DNA from: JBBIJR01 sp037445875 | Lineage (GTDB): Bacteria; CLD3; SB21 | Length of the DNA: 10,526 bases | Direction of reading: 5' to 3' | Assembly: GCA_037445875.1 (NCBI GenBank) | Contig: JBBIJR010000104.1 | Location: 1 to 10,526, forward strand | In this document: in pieces, positions 6,928 to 10,526 of the stretch | Position numbering within the stretch: position 1 is the first letter of the stretch | Layout of the letters: each line of letters begins with the position of its first letter | Notes under the pieces: model-generated | What the model was told of the DNA's origin: nothing | The model's input: the letters and a program-made list of their open reading frames with translations, nothing else | The model's database searches: none | Made by a program: the position numbers and the translations under genes

Positions 6928-7403
6928 CGGAACGCCTGATTGGAGAAGGGCGCTGTATTGGGAACCCTTACGATGTTGAATCCGAAGTCCGTGGCGCGAT
7001 GGCAATCGTTGCAGGCCTGCGTGAGGTGAGCAAACGACTCCCGGAACAGGGCCGGGTCCTGCCGCTTCACGGCATCCCGCACGTTGTCCAGGGAGGGCGT
7101 AAGCACATGGAGGATCTGCGTCTCCCTCCTTTCGGCCCGGTGCGTACGCAGCGCTGTGATACTCTCCGATATCTCGTGAACTTCAAACTCCGCCAACGCC
7201 CAGTTTTCGCTCTTCCCCGCAAACCAGAGCTTCGCATGATGGACCTGGATGTTTGACATGAATTCACCGAAACCGGGTTTGTACGATTCGTTGAGTTTCT
7301 GTTCCAGGCTGTCCAGGCGGGCCTCTATCGTTCTCATGCGTTCGGACTCGCGTGTGCATCCCGTGCATATGAGCATACAGAGAACCAGGCGGGCTATGTT
7401 CAT
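6924..7403 (-). CDS. Monoheme c-type lipoprotein, cytochrome c'-like helical bundle
   Basis: The product is 159 residues. A short hydrophobic leader (residues 3-15) precedes Cys16 in LICTGC, an imperfect lipobox. A charged helix follows (RTIEARLDSLEQKL). Then comes VHHAKLWFAGKSENWALAEFEVHEISE, a conserved pattern of a widespread family usually annotated as hypothetical. The single CNDCH heme motif is at residue 131 and the protein ends with NTAPFSNQAF. One C-terminal CXXCH after mostly helical sequence is the layout of cytochrome c' and cytochrome b562-like bundles. The ATG at 7403 has GAAGGA six to seven bases before it. The gene begins 83 bases after the iron-sulfur protein and overlaps chrA by ATGA, so the three look like one operon. 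It probably carries electrons in the periplasm, or senses or binds a small ligand, beside the ChrA transporter. The exact role is unknown. Confidence 0.75.
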   Translation of the reverse strand: MNIARLVLCMLICTGCTRESERMRTIEARLDSLEQKLNESYKPGFGEFMSNIQVHHAKLWFAGKSENWALAEFEVHEISESITALRTHRAERRETQILHVLTPSLDNVRDAVKRQDPALFRESFAHLTQACNDCHRATDFGFNIVRVPNTAPFSNQAFR

Positions 7404-7486
7404 GGTTGATCCTTCACATTTCGGGTTGTGCAAATATGGTGAGACATGGGGCCGAACGCAGCGGAGTCGTTGCCGTTCTCGATGAT

Positions 7487-8932
7487 TTACCGGCCCCACA
7501 CCGACACGATGGCCAGAAACACGGCGGCAAGGGCAAGCTTGGGTACCGCATACACCCGGTGGCCCTCCGGATCGGCGAGCCGTTTTTCACGGAATGCGAT
7601 GAAGGTCGCAACGACAATCAGGAGCGCCGAAAGGAAAGAGGCGACATGGATGTCGAAGAGCGGAGCCGGCGCGTGGATCAATCCCGAGCTGATGGCTGAG
7701 GCGGTCTTCTGCCCGGATGGATCCATAAAGGCGGCATCGAGGAATCCTATCCACGAAATGAATTTGGCCAGGGCCTTTCCCATATGACCTGCGGACACGA
7801 CGACCGCGACCGGAAGGGCCAGCTGCCGCCATGTCCGGCTGATCCGCTCTCTTTTCGTGAGCGTCGAGAGCCCACCCCAAGCTGTCCAGAGGATCGCCGG
7901 AAATCCGATCAGCATCCACAGGCCCTCGATCCATCCGGCCGCACCGAAGACACCCAGCGCCTCGACCGCTCGATCCGGAATCCAGGTGAACACGGCATGC
8001 GCCAGTCCGGACTCGGTTGCCAGCTCCGACGTGACAAAGCCGGAGGCCACCATCACAAACAGAGTCAGCGGCCAGGAGGCCATACGTTCACGACCGTCAG
8101 CGGCTGAAAACGGGAAACGAAGAAACAGGCGCATATTGTCCGGTCTGCAGGACTTGATGCACTGTCCGCACACGAGGCAATCCCGATTGGTGCTCAGACG
8201 GGGCGGATTGAGCAGACTCGGGCAGCTTCGTCCCTGCCACCGGTGGCGATGGCAGGCCATGACGCAGTCCTTGCCCGAACAACCGTCGCACACGGCGCCG
8301 CTTGCCGGGCGGACAGCGAGCATCCCTCCGCGGCCGTACGCATTCAGCAGCACTCCAATGGGACAGAATCCGCGGCAGAACGCTCGGTCTTTGAACATGA
8401 AGCCGGCCAGCGCCGCGACGGTCAACAGGCCGATCAGAAAGAAAGACGTATACGCGGGCACGCGGTTTATGTGCATACCTGCAACGAGCAGCTGGATGAC
8501 CACGTAGAGGAACACGACTACGGCCCCTCCTCGGATCCAGGCTGGAACGTTCCACTGGACGATCCCGAGGCGCCTGCCGACCCGTTCCGTAAATCCCGAA
8601 ACGAGTTCAAGCGGACAAACGGTACACCAAAGGCGTCCCAACAGGACTGCGGTCCATATCATCATCGGCCACCAGAGACCCCAGACCACTAACGTCACCA
8701 GGTTCGATTGGGCGAACAACCTGGCATCGCCGTTTCCGTCCGGGTAGATCTGCCAGCCGAGAAGGACCAGGACCACGAAAGCGGCCAGTGTCAGCCCTTG
8801 AAAGGCGTACGGAAAACCGGAAGAAAGGAATGTCTTCCGCACGAAACCGACACGCAGCAAATCGAAGCGGCGTTCGAGCACGCGGTCCTTACCGCCCGGC
8901 ACCGACGCGGTCATCGAGGGGGGTGGTTGCAT
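7487..8932 (-). CDS. NosR/NapH-like 4Fe-4S membrane protein (quinol-linked electron transfer)
   Basis: The product is 481 residues from the ATG at 8932. Membrane helices lie near residues 44-60, 78-97, 135-152 and 162-180, with more after 285. Cys motifs are those of the polyferredoxin membrane family: CTVCP at 103, CRGFCP at 186, a CxxCx4CxxxC set at 215-227, and CLVCGQCIKSC at 252-262. The last is a 4Fe-4S motif with CRP where CP is usual. NosR, NapH and relatives pass electrons from quinol to periplasmic carriers. There is no FMN-binding domain, so it is closer to NapH or stand-alone relatives than to full NosR. Start choice: ATG 8932 has a weak GGGAAAG site, ATG 8914 has no ribosome site, and TTG 8965 sits on the likely transcription start. 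First gene of the operon with the monoheme lipoprotein and chrA; it may feed electrons to that lipoprotein. Confidence 0.85.
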   Translation of the reverse strand: MQPPPSMTASVPGGKDRVLERRFDLLRVGFVRKTFLSSGFPYAFQGLTLAAFVVLVLLGWQIYPDGNGDARLFAQSNLVTLVVWGLWWPMMIWTAVLLGRLWCTVCPLELVSGFTERVGRRLGIVQWNVPAWIRGGAVVVFLYVVIQLLVAGMHINRVPAYTSFFLIGLLTVAALAGFMFKDRAFCRGFCPIGVLLNAYGRGGMLAVRPASGAVCDGCSGKDCVMACHRHRWQGRSCPSLLNPPRLSTNRDCLVCGQCIKSCRPDNMRLFLRFPFSAADGRERMASWPLTLFVMVASGFVTSELATESGLAHAVFTWIPDRAVEALGVFGAAGWIEGLWMLIGFPAILWTAWGGLSTLTKRERISRTWRQLALPVAVVVSAGHMGKALAKFISWIGFLDAAFMDPSGQKTASAISSGLIHAPAPLFDIHVASFLSALLIVVATFIAFREKRLADPEGHRVYAVPKLALAAVFLAIVSVWGR

Positions 8933-8963
8933 ACGCGGCGCGTTCTTTCCCAAGAGGTTTGTC

Positions 8964-8999
8964 AATATCGCAATATAATATCGGATTACGATATTACAA
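8964..8999 (-). promoter_or_regulatory. Promoter of the iron-sulfur/monoheme/chrA operon with putative PadR operator
   Basis: On the minus strand, TTGTAA (8999-8994), a 16-base spacer and TATATT (8977-8972) make a fair sigma-70 promoter. The spacer is filled by TATCG-N5-CGATA (8979-8993), which extends to a perfect 7-bp arm pair, AATATCG-N5-CGATATT (8977-8995). A third half-site AATATCG lies at 8964-8970. The same 15-bp core is at the padR promoter (5317-5331). A protein bound here would block RNA polymerase, so repression is the simplest reading. Confidence 0.6.
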
Positions 9000-9119
9000 G
9001 CACTTTTTTGTTGGGGTAACGTCTCAAGAAATATGCGTCAGGAACGGTCGGTAGGCACAGGTGAGGCCGGCTCTTTCTATCCCGGCACGACCTATCCGCA
9101 GACGGCGCTGCGCCTGCGA

Positions 9120-9138
9120 TGTCGCGTCCATCGCGACA
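9120..9138. repeat. Perfect 7-bp inverted repeat with 5-base spacer, unknown role
   Basis: TGTCGCG (9120-9126) and CGCGACA (9132-9138) flank TCCAT. It lies between the terminator of the cytochrome gene on the right and the promoter at 8964-8999, and no gene covers it. It could be an operator with the same arm-spacer-arm size as the putative PadR site, or a stable hairpin at a transcript end. The rest of 9000-9119 shows nothing I can support. Confidence 0.35.
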
Positions 9139-9146
9139 GTACACAG

Positions 9147-9179
9147 AAAAGGGCCGCCCCCAGACCAGAGGGGCAGCCC
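9147..9179 (-). terminator. Terminator after the rightmost multiheme cytochrome gene
   Basis: A 10-bp stem (9151-9160 with 9170-9179) around a 9-base loop. The one imperfect pair is a G-U wobble on the minus strand. Four T residues follow on the minus strand (9150-9147). It lies about 40 bases after the stop at 9219. Confidence 0.7.
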
Positions 9180-9196
9180 TTCACTCAGTTACAACA

Positions 9197-9220
9197 ACCG
9201 CCGCGAGGAGGCGGTTTTTT
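9197..9220 (+). terminator. Terminator-like hairpin pointing rightward at the 3' end of the cytochrome gene
   Basis: AACCGCC pairs with GGCGGTT around a 7-base loop and is followed by a run of T on the plus strand, so as a terminator it works best for rightward transcripts. No plus-strand gene precedes it. It may block antisense transcription into the cytochrome gene, and the hairpin itself also forms in the minus-strand mRNA just after the TAA at 9221-9219. Confidence 0.5.
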
Positions 9221-10397
9221 ATTCGTCCGTTTCTCCGTCAGGAACCGTGACCACGTACGGCTGCAGATAGCCGAACGGCCCGGCCGGCGCACCGGCCAGA
9301 ACATGAGCGCCCACGCGATTGCCTGAGAAATGGCAAAGTGGCGTGCAGGCAACTTCCTTCGAGAAATAGTGAGGATACCAGTTCAGCAGTTCACTGTACT
9401 TCACGGTCACCGGTCCGATCTCCGTGTGGGTGGTGACTTCCGGATTGATCCAGTTATTGTGTCCGCCGGACAGGTACCCGTTGTTGAAGTCGGAAGCCCG
9501 GTGCTTGGTGTGGCATGCGATGCACTTGATCTTGACGTTGTTGGCCAGGCTCATGTGGTTCGTGATGGCCGGGTGATTGGCATCTTTGCCCGCATGGCAA
9601 TCGATACACTCAGGACCCTCCTCGATCGACTCTTGATCGTGAAGAGAAGCGCCGTGGCAGGTAGCACAGGTCGTCCCGCCGTGCACACTGCCGAGGGCCA
9701 GTTCCTGGAACTGCGGATGCCGCTTGATTCCCGTCGCCATCATACTGTCGACCGTCGAGCTTCGCATCGCAAAGCCGAGTTGTGCGGGACGGTAATAACC
9801 GATATGGCACGAGCGGCACACGTCGTTGGCGGCCCGCAGCGTGTCGGCAGACCGTATCCCGTGGGCGCTGACGTTGGCCGTCCAATCCATGTCCCATTCG
9901 GTGGCCAGGCCCCAGTTGACACCGTTGTAGTTGTCCCCTGACGTTTGCACACCGTCCCAGTTGGCCTGGACCAGCAGGTCGGCGTGTGCGGTCGACTTGG
10001 GCGTGATGGCGGACTTGAAGTGGCATGTCGCACAGGTGGCGTGACACCGGCCGCAATTGTTGTCCTCGTAGTTCTCCCCTACGGAATGGCCGCCGATGTT
10101 TCGTATGCTCGTGTGCAAACGCGGAATCTTGATATGGGCCGAGTTGGGATTGTGCTGCTCGGCGTGGCAGTTGGCGCACGCCGTCGAAGCGGCCGTGCCG
10201 TAGTTACGGGTACTGTCCGTTGTCGCCAGCGCGACGGTCCCCGACTTCGCCGAAAACCGGGCCCATCCTCCAAACACTTTCGAAGCGGAACCGTGGCTCC
10301 CGCCATTGGCGGCCGGGTCCGTCTTTGCGGCACATGCGTCGACGCCCGCGGGCTGCGGGAGGCCCGGCTGGTGGAAGGTGTCGAGGGTCAGCAGCAT
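9219..10397 (-). CDS. Octaheme c-type cytochrome, N-terminus unclear
   Basis: The product is 392 residues from the first ATG. Seven CXXCH motifs begin at residues 74, 115, 122, 194, 244, 264 and 292, with an eighth, unusual CX3CH (CTPLCH) at 351. Two motifs are almost fused (CGRCHATCATCH). The LGSVHGGTTCATCHG segment and the many free His residues fit multiheme electron-transfer or oxyanion-reductase cytochromes, but I do not recognise a named family. The start is suspect: the ATG at 10397 has no ribosome site and no signal peptide, although heme attachment needs export. The same frame is open 26 codons further to about 10475 and then meets TAA, right beside what looks like a group II intron 3' end (10481-10526). 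The true 5' part may lie beyond the window, cut off by that element. Two hairpins follow the stop. A periplasmic or surface electron carrier is inferred. Confidence 0.8.
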   Translation of the reverse strand: MLLTLDTFHQPGLPQPAGVDACAAKTDPAANGGSHGSASKVFGGWARFSAKSGTVALATTDSTRNYGTAASTACANCHAEQHNPNSAHIKIPRLHTSIRNIGGHSVGENYEDNNCGRCHATCATCHFKSAITPKSTAHADLLVQANWDGVQTSGDNYNGVNWGLATEWDMDWTANVSAHGIRSADTLRAANDVCRSCHIGYYRPAQLGFAMRSSTVDSMMATGIKRHPQFQELALGSVHGGTTCATCHGASLHDQESIEEGPECIDCHAGKDANHPAITNHMSLANNVKIKCIACHTKHRASDFNNGYLSGGHNNWINPEVTTHTEIGPVTVKYSELLNWYPHYFSKEVACTPLCHFSGNRVGAHVLAGAPAGPFGYLQPYVVTVPDGETDE

Positions 10398-10480
10398 GGC
10401 TGAACTGGCCGAATGGACGATGCAGGCGGAGAAGGTGCTCGTGTTTTGAGGGCGACGAGGAAAGCCCTTCGAGAATTAAC

Positions 10481-10526
10481 ATAGGTAGGCGGTCGCCCGC
10501 TTTACCTGTCACACCACCGTGCGTAC
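10481..10526 (-). mobile_element. Possible 3' end of a group II intron (end of domain V and domain VI)
   Basis: On the minus strand, GTACGCACGGTGGTGTGA resembles the 3' strand of group II intron domain V and its joiner. It is followed by a domain VI-like hairpin: AGGT/ACCT (10507-10504 with 10486-10483) and GCGG/CCGC (10500-10497 with 10492-10489). An internal loop with unpaired A residues separates the two helices, and the element ends in an AY dinucleotide (AT at 10482-10481). The rest, including any reverse transcriptase, would lie outside the window. This rests on pattern memory of such 3' ends, without a search. Confidence 0.45.

Noticed and set aside
8933..8965. TTG start at 8965 for the iron-sulfur protein
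   Set aside because: It lies about where transcription should start and has no ribosome site; ATG 8932 is a better choice.
1..10526. CRISPR arrays, tRNA or rRNA genes
   Set aside because: No regularly spaced repeats and no tRNA- or rRNA-like sequence were seen.

Overview
The window comes from a Gram-negative, fairly GC-rich bacterium with an electron-transfer-heavy envelope. It holds four multiheme c-type cytochromes (two of them lipoproteins), one outer-membrane beta-barrel protein, a NosR/NapH-type iron-sulfur membrane protein, a monoheme lipoprotein, a ChrA-type transporter and a PadR-family regulator. Lipoboxes, a porin and many CXXCH motifs point to a diderm that moves electrons across or onto its outer membrane, as metal- and oxyanion-respiring bacteria do. 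The sequence alone does not fix the phylum. Nearly everything is on the minus strand; only the PadR gene is on the plus strand.

Left part, minus strand, read from right to left. (1) 5179-3975: a lipoprotein cytochrome with eight heme motifs, broken by a one-base frameshift near 4864/4865. (2) 3553-2255: a six-heme lipoprotein cytochrome, closed by a strong terminator at 2189-2215. (3) 2036-678: an outer-membrane beta-barrel protein, followed 12 bases later by (4) 665 to beyond the left edge: a periplasmic multiheme cytochrome. Surface-type lipoprotein cytochromes plus a porin and a periplasmic multiheme cytochrome is the parts list of a porin-cytochrome conduit for extracellular electron transfer. 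None of these genes is a close match to a named system that I can recognise.

Centre. The 200-base gap between the frameshifted cytochrome (leftward) and padR (rightward, 5380-5730) is a regulatory hub. It has FNR/CRP-like inverted repeats on the cytochrome side and a TATCG-N5-CGATA inverted repeat beside perfect TATAAT boxes on the padR side.

Right part, minus strand. An apparent operon runs 8932-7487 (iron-sulfur membrane protein), 7403-6924 (monoheme cytochrome c'-like lipoprotein) and 6927-5791 (chrA). The last two overlap by ATGA. The operon promoter near 8972-8999 carries the same TATCG-N5-CGATA repeat as padR, so PadR probably represses itself and this operon. Further right, 10397-9219 is another eight-heme cytochrome that lacks a visible start, ribosome site and signal peptide. 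Just upstream of it, the window edge (10481-10526) looks like the 3' end of a group II intron, which may have split or displaced the gene's beginning.

The working picture is two linked redox modules. One is a porin-cytochrome conduit whose two lipoprotein genes share an FNR-like promoter layout. The other is a PadR-controlled quinol/cytochrome/ChrA module that may couple electron transfer to chromate or a similar oxyanion.
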